Shown piece after piece: positions 1 through 11,260 of a stretch of DNA of 64,000 nt. The stretch is taken from contig OZ025207.1 in the NCBI GenBank assembly GCA_964019055.1, positions 11,622,090-11,686,089 of the forward strand. The letters run 5' to 3'. Origin of the DNA: Anthopleura xanthogrammica (taxonomy: Eukaryota; Cnidaria; Anthozoa; Actiniaria; Actiniidae). The position numbers and the translations under genes were made by a program. Below the pieces are notes generated by a model. The model had not been told where the DNA came from and did not search any database. It worked only from the letters and a program-made list of their open reading frames with translations. Within the stretch, counting starts at the first letter, position 1. Each line of letters begins with the position of its first letter.

Positions 1-701
1 TAGAAAGAACTATATGTAGCTACGACATAGAATGTTATATTCTTTTACTAAAGGTTATTTCGTCAAATATTTTCAAGTTCAGAAATATCGAGCTCGAAGC
101 TCGGCCAAACCCAAGACGATCTAGGCTGATGTAACACGATCTACCAGATCACTAAATGTAAAAAATTTAAGATCAAATAACTCTATTTATTACATAAAAG
201 TGAAGAAAAAATATACTTATCCATACGTTGTAAACGTTAAAAAGAATAGTTATATCAATAAACTATTTTGAAGGAAAAAATGTCTTGTTTATTGTGATGA
301 AATTAACAACTTATGAAATATATTTCTGAAACGTATTTCTGCAAGCAACATACAATGTTTACCGACTGGCTTTTGGTTGGTGTTTCATGCTATAAATAAT
401 CATATAAATTCTTTTTGGAGGCAAAATTCTGAAGGGTTTTAGTCTAGCAAGATGTTATTTCGATTAGCCGCGCTCAAACAGTGTGGAATTATATTTCACG
501 CTGAGAGGCAAGCTTCGAATTTCAAGCGAGTGCTTTTAGGCAGAATTATTTAGCTTGCAAGCTCTAAAACTTATAAAATTTCCCTCTATCGTGACATTAT
601 TTTCTCAGGTTTCTTAAAGATCAAAGTAAAGTATTTGTTTTTTTCTTAAAAACTTCACACATCGAGTATTTCTTCTTCGTCACGTCCCACTCTGCTCAAA
701 G
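1..701. other. Gene-free AT-rich DNA
   Basis: I see no convincing gene, RNA or transposon ends here. The stretch is AT-rich, with only short open frames. It may contain the promoter or 5' UTR of the doubtful gene that starts at 702. Confidence 0.4.
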
Positions 702-1220
702 ATGGCGAAGATAAACAAGACAATAACCGGTTATAACCGGTTTGACGACCTCGTGTCGATTACTTCGAAAGATCCGACTGTAAATATTGCTGGTTTTCTT
801 TAAAAAAATCACAATTTTACTAGTTTTTCATTCTAAATTGCAAAACTATCCACCGTTTTAGTCAATTCTAAAGTAAAAATTTTATGTTTTTCTTATCTTT
901 TCAGCTCAATTGTCTATTATTTTTGAGTTATGTAAGCACTCTCCCGGGGCCAAGTCGATTGAATATTGCGGGTAAGAAATAAATTATTCAAAAAGTATTT
1001 CACTCCACAATAACAAGGTTGTTTTTAAGCGTTGTAAATAAAGCCAGCCTGTTACAAACCCAGTTTATTTTCAAAATTTAACAGCATATTTCCAGGTATT
1101 TGTAGTTCCAAGTCAGTGCCAAGTGAGAGAGTCAGTGAAATTGAATTTAAGATAGTCGGTGTAAATGATTTTTTCAGTGTCTGGGTAAATAAAAAGTCAT
1201 GTGAGGACATGTATACGTGA
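702..1220 (+). CDS. Possible small three-exon gene, unknown product
   Basis: A spliced reading is possible but weak. An ATG at 702 in a good context (AAAGATGGC) opens 26 codons, ending at 779 before a GTAAAT donor. A second exon, 905-971, is bounded by a strong pyrimidine-rich acceptor (ending TTTTCAG) and a GTAAGA donor. A third exon starting at 1096 after TTCCAG continues the phase and reaches a TGA at 1218-1220, giving 89 residues. All sites are GT/AG and the phases fit. A second phase-consistent reading uses a donor after 795 and an acceptor at 1105/1106, which would put the middle exon in another frame that looks more protein-like. I recognise no domain in either version. It could be the start of a longer gene or chance. 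Confidence 0.22.
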
Positions 1221-2270
1221 TTTGCTTGAATGCAAGACGGGAATAATATTGCATCAGAGAGATATTGAGAGATTCCTTTTGGGTGACTTTTTGAAGTCGG
1301 TAGATCAGATCAGTCGAGGGATGTTTTCTAGATGGCTGTATGGCAATTCTAAAATTCTAACTTTTCTGCTGGAGGCTTGAAAATGGATCAAAAACACTCC
1401 TCTAAGTCCATATAAGATGAACACATACTCGCACAATACTCACAGAGTTCAAAATATGAATCGTAAATTCGAGGACAAAATATGAGGGGTGAGAGGTGAA
1501 GAACTTTTAATGCAATTTATCATCACTTTTGTTTGATTTTTGATTTTCAATTTCTAAGATTTCTAAGGAGACGTATAGAAACACTTATTGAAATGGTAAT
1601 TGTTGTTCTGATTCCAGTAGCATTCTTGCCAATTACCCGCATTCATGACCACCCCCCCCCCCCCCCCGCCCCTTCTGTGTCAACATGATACTAACCCTGA
1701 AAACCTAGATCACAATAGAAGAAGCAAATCGATCAGCCTGATCTTTCATAACATATGCGAAACAATGGACTCAAGCCGAGAGGGAAATAAAAGATATTTC
1801 TATGGAACCTATGATCTAGACTGATGAGTTTAGGCCCGGTTTAGGGTATCTTAAGAATACTGATACAGGAAAATTAACTGACTCCTTTTTGAGTACAATC
1901 CTAAATAGATTTTCCGGTTTGCATTAAACAAAATAATGGAACTTCAAAGATCCTAAACATATATAGTTCTAGTATGATCGCTTATAATGTTACAGACACA
2001 ATGGCGAGATTCATGTCATTTCTTGACCTCAAGTCTTTTCTTGTCGCGACTTAGAAGATCGCTTCGATCTGAAGACATGCGGGTCTGATTGCGCACTATT
2101 TCAGGGCGAGGGTGGGGAGGTGAAGCTTTTTGAATTTGGGTTGTTCTTATATTCACGTTTCGCGCGGCCTTGATCCCAGTTATTTTTTTTCTATTTCACC
2201 AGAACCCGGTTTACGATGTTGAGGGGTATAGCTTTCCTCTTGTAACTTAAGTAACAATTTATCCTCGTGC
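1221..2270. other. Gene-free DNA with a poly-C tract
   Basis: No gene recognised. There is a run of 16 C at 1652-1667 and otherwise unremarkable AT-rich sequence. Similar long C or G runs recur in the window (7625-7650, 20331-20347, 20431-20448 and in the gene-array units). Confidence 0.4.
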
Positions 2271-2535
2271 ACCCTTGCGCACCCCCTTTCTCATTAACTC
2301 AGTCAACTTTGTTTATGAAGTTTTTACTGCATTCATACCCTCACGCGACCCCCTTTTCCCATTAACTCACCCTTACGCACCCCCCTTCCCTATTAACTAA
2401 GTCAACTTTGTTGTTTATCAAGTTTTTACTGAGTGCATTCATACCCTCACGCACCCCCCTTTCCCCATTCACTCACCCTTGCGCACCCCATTCCCTATTC
2501 ACGAAGTCAACTTTGTTTATCAAGTTTTCAATGAA
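2271..2535. repeat. Imperfect tandem repeat, about 100-bp period
   Basis: Nearly three copies of a unit of about 98-106 bp, starting at 2271, 2369 and 2475. Each contains CACCCTTRCGCACCCC, then CCTATTAACT-type sequence and GTCAACTTTGTTTAT. No coding potential is seen. Confidence 0.7.
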
Positions 2536-3799
2536 AGAATTAAGGTTTTACAGCATAACAAAACCCCTCAAGGATAATACATAATCCCGTAGTACCATTA
2601 AGCAGGGATTACTAAATAGAGCAAGGGATTCAAGTGGGTTCTATTTCGAGGCGCACTCTTTGTTTAGTTATCGCCCACCACAAGCCTAGATCTCCGTAAG
2701 CGCACGGAGCGAACACTAAATTCTTTCGACGCTAATGCATATTTGTTTTCATGACCTCTGGCCTCACACGCAGACAAGAATACAAACAACTCGGAATCAT
2801 GCCAATATGGTGTTCATGAAGCAATCAAAACTGAATGGGAATGTGTCGATGGCTATTGACAGTCTACAAATAACAGCTAAACAATTTATACTAAGGAAAT
2901 AGAACTGCCTTGCTTTAGCTGCTATCGTCAGTATTATTTGATTATAAGGCTTTGTAAATTTAGACACTTGTGATAGCTCGTAAACATATACGGAGGGCGT
3001 AGCCTAAGTACACGGCATAAGAAGATACCTGATCCTCGACAGGCTCTAACCCGTCGACTATAGATGCGGAATCGGAATCGGAATCGTAAATTTCAGTTTT
3101 CGAGATGTTGAAGAAATATTCTAGGGTAAAGGGTAAAGAAATAGTCTAATCATAGCAGAATGCATGTCCATATATTATCATTTGAACAGGAGGCTTAGAG
3201 CTTTAAACTAGTGAAGACTGTATACGGCTGTGGTAACTTAATGCAGGAGTGCTTGACCCTCGGTGATTGCGCGCTCGTCTACGCAGAACTTTACGTAAAT
3301 CTCAGAGGCTTTTTTTAAAAAAGGCGTTCAAATTATTACAAAATATATCCAATGTTCGCACTAACAAGGGTGGATGGGGTATGATCCTTCAAATTTTATC
3401 TATCGATACTCTGAAACAAGCTCTGCGCTGATCAAACAGATCAAAGTCAGGACATGGCTAACTCGCATTGGTACATATCGAATCCTGAAACAATCTTGGC
3501 TGATCAAAGTCAGGGTATTGATAACTCACGATATGAGATCGATTTGGAATTTAGCGTGTTAGGTTTTGCGAAGGAATGAAAATCGGAGATAGTGGACCTT
3601 GGACCTTATGGATGACAGGGGGTGCGAGTTGGGTGCCACGAAGCTAAGGGTTCTTAGAAAGACATCAAACTACCTTCTAGCCAATTAAATATTAAGAAGT
3701 AATAGACCCCTTGCACGTGACGCCAGCTCAATTGGAAGGACAAACCAAATAATTTCATTCTCCTTAGACACTAAATCCTAAAGAGAACATTCATAAAAA
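2536..3799. other. Gene-free DNA with a fragment of a dispersed palindromic repeat
   Basis: No gene recognised. At 3703-3742 there is a segment (CCTTGCACGTGACG, then CAGCTCAATTGGAAGGAC) that matches, in reverse complement, the hairpin element and flank at 31208-31310. A third partial copy lies near 14607-14628. This marks a dispersed repeat family of the host genome. Confidence 0.5.
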
Positions 3800-4600
3800 A
3801 GGAAATAAGTGATCCTCTTAGTTTGCTCAGTGCGCAGACCTTTTAAACTGTGTAAAAGTTAGATTTATTTCCTAATCTAGTGATTATATATTAGAGCTCT
3901 TCTTGACTACTCATTCAATCTGTTTCAGCAAAAGGGATTTCGTTAACGATACTAATGAGGATATGACTAAAATAGGAAAGGAATGAACAAAAATAGATAT
4001 ATTCGACAAAAGTCCAAATAAGTATCCTGCAAACTTTAATAACTTATTTCCTAAGTCAGTAATTACATAAATTAGAGCTTTTCTTCACTAATAACATTCA
4101 ATCTGTGGGAATTCCATTAAATGAGAATATGCATAAAATTGGAAAGGAATGAACAAAAATAGAAATATTTGACAATAGTTTCAAATAAGTGATCCTGCAA
4201 AACTTTAATTTATTTCCTAAGTCAGTAATTACATAAATTAGAGCTTTTCTTCACTAATAACATTCGATCTGTGGGATTTCGCTTAAATGAGAATATGCAT
4301 AAAATTGGAAAGGAATGAACAAAAATAGAAATATTTGACAATGGGTCCAAATAAGTGATCCTGTTAAGTGGCTGCGCAGAGCTTAATTGTGTAAAACTTA
4401 GACATTTCCTTATTCAATGATTACATAAATTAGAGTTTTTGTTAACTAACAATGTTCAATCTAATTCAGCAAATGGGATTTCGTTAAAAATACTATTGAG
4501 GATATGCAAAAGGTAGGAAAGAATACGCAAAAATAGAAATCTCCGGCAATGGGAACAAATAAATAATTTATCCTGTCAGATGGCTGCACAGAAAATGATC
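3800..4600. repeat. Four-copy tandem repeat (long-short-short-long units)
   Basis: Units begin near 3807, 4020, 4188 and 4352 at an AAGTGATCCTG-like motif and end near 4568. Spacings are about 213, 168, 164 and 216 bp. The shared core includes TTACATAAATTAGAG, an ATTCAATCTGT-like box and GGAAAGGAATGAACAAAAAT. The outer units carry about 45 bp that the two inner units lack, so the inner pair probably arose by a later duplication. Confidence 0.75.
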
Positions 4601-5119
4601 TATAAACTGACATCCAAATCAGAAGTTCTTCAAGGTGTTTTCTTCCATATTTGGGAAAGCTTTTCAGAAGCTTTAACAACCTCAAGTGGTACTAATCGAT
4701 ATTTTTTCCCGCAGAAAAAAAGCTCAACTCATGTATGTATAGTTCTTTGACCATCAGAGTAGCTCTCCACATTCAGCTGTATGATTAACTTGCGCTAAAT
4801 ATAATGGTTGAATTGATCTAAAAATACAACACTACTATTAGTGCTCGTTTTTATCATAGTTGCGGAAGTTAAATTGGAGAGGGCAGGCTTTTCATTTAAA
4901 ACTAATTTGATGATATGTCAAAGCATTGAAGCATCTATCGGATGCTGTCTCGAGAGGTAGTAATAACCACGATGAAAAGACAAGTCATTTCAGAACTCGT
5001 AGTCTAAAAGTAGCTAAGGAATTCCTGGTTCCACATTTTTCGTTAGAAAAACATTTACTTTTACAATAAAAAAGGACGAAAATAAACCTCTTGAAAAATG
5101 ATCTTTCAAAAATTCAAAA

Positions 5120-5800
5120 AAGTTTACGCACTTGACTATGTGTGGGTATTTTCTAGGTGCGCACTTTCCAAAGAAATGATTAAATATTAAGGAAATTACT
5201 CTAAGACGTAATGAGTAATTGCGCACCATTTTGTGTGAGTAATTTCTAGGCGGCGCGCACTTTTCAAACATTTATTACATTATTAAATATCTATAAAATA
5301 ATTATTAAATATAACGAGTAATTGCGCACTATTTAGGGATTGGTATGAAAATAATATTGACGCACTGGACCGTATGTGGGTAATTTCTAGATGTGCACTT
5401 AACAAATAAATAATTAATTAAATTTAAGTATTATCAGTTGATGTTTCTTCTACATATATTTATCATTTTCCGAGCTTTCGCATCAATGGTTACGCTGGCT
5501 TCGCATGAAATCAGTTGAGTCGTTTTTCAGTTATAGCTGTAACACCATATTCCCTGATGATGGATCTAAGATCCGAAAGTTCAGAAAATCATAAATATAT
5601 TTAGAAAAGACATCAACTGATTATTAAATAAATAATTGTTAGACGTAAATGATAATTGTGCACCATTTAAAAACTGATATTAATAAAGACGCACTATTAT
5701 GGGAGCGTAGGTCATTCTCGGGCATGGATGCGCACTTTGCAAAAACAAAAAACTAAATAATCATTAGACGTAAGAATAATTGCGCACTATTTGAAAATTG
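5120..5800. repeat. Degenerate tandem repeat of GCGCAC-containing units
   Basis: Four to five degenerate units share GCGCACTTT, then an AT-rich stretch, TAATTGCGCACCATTT and GTGGGTAATTTCTAGG. Copies are visible around 5150, 5246, 5390 and 5725. A palindromic element (5433-5621) interrupts the array. No gene is supported: the open frame on the minus strand at 5014-5271 simply translates the repeat. Confidence 0.6.
5433..5621. mobile_element. MITE-like element with 37-bp inverted ends and TATT duplication
   Basis: The left end ATCAGTTGATGT...ATATATTTATCATTTTC is matched by an inverted copy at the right end ending ACATCAACTGAT, giving inverted repeats of about 37 bp. TATT flanks both sides (5429-5432 and 5622-5625), consistent with a 4-bp target-site duplication. 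At 189 bp it is too short to encode a transposase, so it is non-autonomous. I cannot assign the superfamily. Confidence 0.7.
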
Positions 5801-6237
5801 AAAAATTCCGTAAACTGATCACTGATAGACTACATATATAGCGCACGACACTGTTATATTTAAACCGAACTTGCTCGACACATGCAATAATGTAATTAAT
5901 AATAAGTGTTGACAACTGACTAGTCTGTCGTGATGCTCGTATTCAATTAAAAGTTAATTGCTTTGGCCAGTTCACATTGATGCCTTTATTAACTGAAACT
6001 CATTTTATAGGCTTTTCTTACTTAGTTTGAGGTCGGGTTAAGAGTTTATGTGCGGAATGTGTTGGGGACTGTTGAAGTTTACGGTTAAGAGAAACAAAGG
6101 CAATCGCGCAAAATGAAAATACATTTGAAAAATGCAACTAAAAAAATGAAAGGCAAGCTGAGAATATCTCCTTTTCCATGGGATGACTACGTCAAACCAT
6201 GTAATTTACCAAATAGATCTATTTAACTTGGGCGTAA

Positions 6238-6391
6238 TGTTTTTCCATTAAATTTCCGACCAAGTGTCATTCTCTTGAGCATAAGATTCTTTGTTTGAGT
6301 TGTATCCATATTAATGTATTTTCTTATGCTCAACCGTTAAACAAAGAAATGATACTCTAGGGAATGACACGTTGTCTGAAATGGAAAAACA
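6238..6391. mobile_element. Palindromic MITE-like element
   Basis: Arms of about 60 bp are inverted copies. The left arm begins TGTTTTTCCATT and contains GTGTCATTC, GAGCATAAGA and TTTGTTT. The right arm is its imperfect reverse complement, ending AATGGAAAAACA. The element is about 154 bp with no coding capacity. A flanking duplication is not clear. Confidence 0.6.
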
Positions 6392-6638
6392 TAATAATGA
6401 TAATAACCATTTTGTTTCAATTTGATTTGATGTATAGCTTTAGACACTCTAGTTTAGTTTAACAAATATATTTTGCTCTGGTCGAGCCTCGTCAGTGTTA
6501 TGAAACTAACGTAAAGTAACGATATGTAAATATATAACATAAAGTTTAACAAAAGGAAAGTCATTCATCTATGGTCGCTCTGGGTTTCATTCGGTTTTTG
6601 TGTTAATTAACTGTCCAGCTGGAACTTAAAATATATAT

Positions 6639-6832
<194 letters not shown>

Positions 6833-6933
6833 CTTTCGTCAGGGAGCCCACTCACAATAGCGATTTTCAGTGAGGCCCTGAGAAAACATTGATGTATTAG
6901 AACTATTCATCATTGTTTTAGAAATAAAGCCGG

Positions 6934-7330
6934 GATTGTTTGGGCCTGCTATGAAGCAATAATAAACAAACGCAGATCTTCAAGTACAGTTATAGCGCGA
7001 CACGCGACTAGAAGCGAAAGCCCTAAGAAGGCTACTTTGCAAGATTTATTATCTACACGTTAACGCCATCCAAGTGGCCTTCATAAGTGCGTTAAATAAC
7101 GTCCTACAAAGTTAACTGAACACTAAGAAATTTTAGCAATTATGATTGTTTGGGCCTGCTCTGGCGCAACCATAAACAAACGCAGACCTTCAAGTATAGC
7201 GAGACGCTCAAGTAGAAGCGAAAGCCCTAAGAAGGCTACTTTGCAAGATTTATTATCTACACGTTAACGCCATCCAAGTGGCCTTCCTAAGTGCGGTACA
7301 TAACGTCCTATAAAGTTAATTGAACATTAT
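6934..7330. repeat. Direct tandem duplication, 210-bp period
   Basis: Two adjacent copies start at 6934 and 7144 with GATTGTTTGGGCCTGCT. They share GCGAAAGCCCTAAGAAGGCT and CACGTTAACGCCATCCAAG almost exactly and differ by scattered substitutions and small indels. No open frame is conserved between them. Confidence 0.85.
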
Positions 7331-8734
7331 TGAAGTGATAGATAGGTTTTCACAGGGTATAGCCGTTGGGCATTAAGTTCTTACTGCCTACGCTCTGCAC
7401 TTATGAACCCTGCTTCCTTTAAAGATCTGTTATAAATCAAGGATAGCTCTAAATAGACTCTAAATGTAGCAATCGATGGTATATTTAGAGCCAAATCTTT
7501 ATATTTCTAGAATAACGTAGAAAAACGTTATGGTTCTTGTAAAATCTTTATAAATCCGTCTATAAGTATGGTATTCAACGCGGATTTTTCCACTTCATTT
7601 GTTATAACGGTACTGCTCGCTCCGCCCCCCCCCCCCCCCCCCCCCCCCCCTTAGATAATAAGCCTTTCAGATAATATATGCTACTGAAGTTATAACATAA
7701 GACTGAATTTGTTCCTGGAAAAGCCAACCTGGGCTGGTTAATTTAAGAATAGAAGCGCGCAATGTTAGATCTGAAATATTTTTATATCAGTTATATATAA
7801 CTTAAAGTTTAGGTAACATAAAAGTAAAAAAGCTGCCAGGTTAATCCGAAAAAGGAAGTGCGCAACGCTGGATAAGGTTTACATATATAACATACGAGGC
7901 GAACATCACAGTAACAAGGTGTTCAGTTCATCTAGTCCCAATGTATGCGAAGTCCGGACAGCGCGTGTATGAATGCGCGGAGTCATAACACGCAGTAGAA
8001 TAGTGGAAGTAAAACTGTGTATTACACAAGATTTTCTTCATGACAAACTCAAAAATTCTGTTTTTGTCATTTTGTCCAAGGCTGCATATATTGAGTCAAG
8101 ATATGGCAGGTGTGGTTGAATATTTGCAAGTACATTAATCCTGTCGTATCAGTTTGACTTAGTATGAACCAGATAGTTAGTCGTACAGTATTGACCTTCT
8201 ATTGTAGTATTGATATTCTGTTATTGTACAATATTATTGTAATTATTTCATTTTCAACTGTTCAATGCGACAGGCTGGCTTTATGCACCACTTCACTTAG
8301 GTAGCCCTCTTAGTTTCTGTGGCGGCTTCTACTGAGCTAAATTATCAGTATTTCTATTCAAAACTATTCAAACTATACGAGTTATATTGAAAAGACGTTT
8401 AATTATCTTTCTCGCAAGTTCATTCCTCAGCACTATAGGATCGATAGCCATTGCGTCTCAGAATTATAAAGTCTGTGAATCAGTCGCATAAACTGAACGT
8501 TAGGTTTATTTATTGACAGAGTTTTGGTTGCCTTAGGTAGTCCTTTAAAAAAATTTTATAATTACATATGAAAAAAACTTGAAATTTTATCGAACCCTGA
8601 AACAACCTGGAACCTCTGATTGAAATAGTTTTGTTTTGATGGAGTACGGCATCAGGTTTGACTAGTTTGAGCAGATGAACCGGTTTGCCCGGTTTTACAA
8701 CTACATATCCGATGATCTATGAATTTAAAACTTG
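7331..8734. other. Gene-free DNA with a 26-nt poly-C tract
   Basis: No gene or recognisable element apart from the C run at 7625-7650. Open frames are short. Confidence 0.4.
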
Positions 8735-8857
8735 AGTAAGACGTCTAATGATCTTGCTAAACTGGTTCAACTGGTTTGACCAGTGCTCTTTATCAAGTAA
8801 GACGTCGAATGATCTTACTAAACTGGTTCAACTGGTTTGACAAGTGCTCTTCTGATA
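8735..8857. repeat. Tandem duplication, 61-bp period
   Basis: Two copies of a unit beginning AGTAAGACGTC and containing CTGGTTCAACTGGTTTGAC. Related CCGGTTTGACC/AACCGGTT words occur just outside (near 8680 and 8900) and near 730, so this is a local, low-copy repeat motif. Confidence 0.75.
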
Positions 8858-10724
8858 TGCTTTTGAAATTAGAGTCGGATTTTCTTTGTAAACCCGATAA
8901 ACTGGTTTGACCGGTTAACACATGGTGGCATGATACTTGTATTTACATAAATAAACAAGAAAGGAGCGATAAGTAACTTCGCCATCTCAAGAAGACGACC
9001 TTTCCAAATTCATAAGTGGACCACAAACTGAAACTCCAACTGACAACACAAAGCATTAATAAATATTTCCCAAGCAAAGTATGTCTTAATCTCAAAGCAA
9101 AATATGCCTTAATCTCAAAGAACTTCGAGGTCTCATTCAACATTCAACAGAAGGAACTACCGACGTTAAAATATAAGTACCTTACTTTTTCAATTTACCT
9201 CGAATTACGAACTAAAAGTAGTAGGTTTTGACATTTGAACTTTTCGCCTTCTACAGAACCTATAGGTCAACCTAGAGAAACATGTAGACAGTGTAAAAGG
9301 CTGAGAAACTGATATGAAATAGCTATAGTCATATAATAAAAGGTGGTCAAAGCAAAAGAGGAATTCAAATCTGTTTAGGAAACATGAAATGAAATTTTTG
9401 CAGAGCAAATGCGCAAATGCCAAGTCTCCTGAAGTGATTTTTTACGATTTCTTTAAATAGTCCCGGTGATTGTGCTTGTACATGCGCGCCTAAGTAGATG
9501 ACTCGTGTGGGTATTACTTCTAGAGACAGCATTTCTAGAGTCTAAAAGCACTTTATAACTGACAATCAATAATATCCCATCACCTTTACCGGAATAGAAA
9601 AGGGCGCACTTTTAGTCTCCTACATCCCTTTTAGCTTTATATAGAATATCGAAATTACAAAGTGTTTTGAAATGTGGATTGCTATTTGTGTATTTGATAG
9701 ATTTAAAGTCGAGTCGGCCAGCCTCAGGGAATATTGTTAAGTGACCGTTAAACTGAGATGTTGGTCGCGGCTTAAAAGAGGTATAGAAACCGCCATAGCT
9801 GGCCATCAAGTACAGGTTGCTTATTTAAGGTGGCTCGCACTAGTCTTTTCTCGCGTTTGGGTGCATGTTTTATAATCATGCTTTGATACTTCGCCAAGGC
9901 TATAACATCAAATCAAAGTTCTATTTGACACTCGTTGTCAAGCAACAACTGTTACCATAGCAAAACGAACCTAAGACCCTAGGTTTAAATCATCCTCCCG
10001 TTTTTCTCGAAATCTAGTCAGACACTCTACGAACACAACATGTAGACAAAGTTTGAGGAAAATTTATAAGTCGATATTTAAGTGATAATGAATCAAGAAT
10101 CATTTGTACGAGATGATTTTCGTAGAGGTGACGCGCTAACGAATAAAAGTTACTGGGCTAGGAGAGCAAATCTCCCCACCCCCAAAAAATATACACATAA
10201 TTTACTGTAACAATCTTGATTTTCGTAGACTTTGAACTGACCGTTCACTGATGTGGCTTCAGCAGCCTCAAGGGGAGAATAGATTCTTCTAGATCTAAAA
10301 GACCCCTGGATTGAATTGACAGCTACCCAGTACAGATTCTATAGTTGTTCGATCATGGAACGGCTCCATGAGTTAAATTTCGATACGATCTAATTAAGCC
10401 TGTCACAAAGTGATTCAACTATTTTGACAGTTAAAGTATTAGCGAAAGTCCGTCTTTCTTTTTTCCGCTAGTAAAAGGTCACCACCTGTCAAGAGCCATC
10501 GAAAATTTACCCTCAGGCAAAAAAAGAAATAATTCCCCAATAATTGTTATGCGAGACTCTTTGCAAAAAAATGTTACCTAAGTGCTTAGTGATACATAGT
10601 CCTAAGTGGGCAAGGAATAATTAGCAATGACTTTTGAAGACTGCAGATCCTTGAAAGGATACTAAGTTGTTAGAGATAGCACAGCTATCGGCGGGTACTT
10701 GTTGGTATAGATATTGATGGGGCT
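8858..10724. other. Gene-free DNA
   Basis: I see no supportable gene. Open frames at 8943-9423 and 9612-9809 are short, overlap on both strands and show no recognisable domain. Confidence 0.4.
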
Positions 10725-11260
10725 GCACAGTTAGGAAGCCTCGGTTATATTTTGTGCAACATTTTAATCCCAGAACGATATATGGTACATATACTGAATT
10801 AATGGAAGCACAGTTAGAAAAGCCTTACGTATACATTGTGCAACATCAAAGCGATACATGGTACAGTACTGCATGGCGCAACACCAGTTACAAAAGCCTT
10901 AAACATTGTGCAATATTGTAGCTCAATAGGCTATTGGTTTTTGACCGGATTTTTTATCCCTGAGCTACTGAATTGAATTGACTGCACAGTTAGAAAGCCC
11001 TGTACCTTGCTGTGCAGCACTCGTGGCTATCAGGTTTTGAACAGATTTTTTCCCTCTTATAACCTAAAGGATACCGATTGTACATATTACACTGACTGCA
11101 GCACAGTTAGAGAGCCTTAACCATATTGTGCAACACTCATAGCTATCAGGTTTTAAACAGATTTTTTCCCTCTTTTAACCTAAAGGACACCGATTGTACA
11201 TATTACACTGACTGCAGCACAGTTAGAGAGCCTTAACCATATTGTGCAACATCATAGCTA
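10725..11260. repeat. Array of six hairpin-cored repeats
   Basis: Six cores start at 10725, 10808, 10877, 10984, 11101 and 11217. Each reads like GCACAGTTAGARAGCC and closes with TTGTGC about 30 nt later, so the ends can pair as a 6-bp stem. Two copies change one side in a way that keeps or restores pairing: the core at 10984 closes with CTGTGC, and the one at 10877 opens GCGCAA. The last two repeats are near-identical units of about 116 bp; earlier ones are more diverged. It may be an ordinary degenerate satellite or a family of small structured RNAs. No promoter evidence was seen. Confidence 0.6.
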
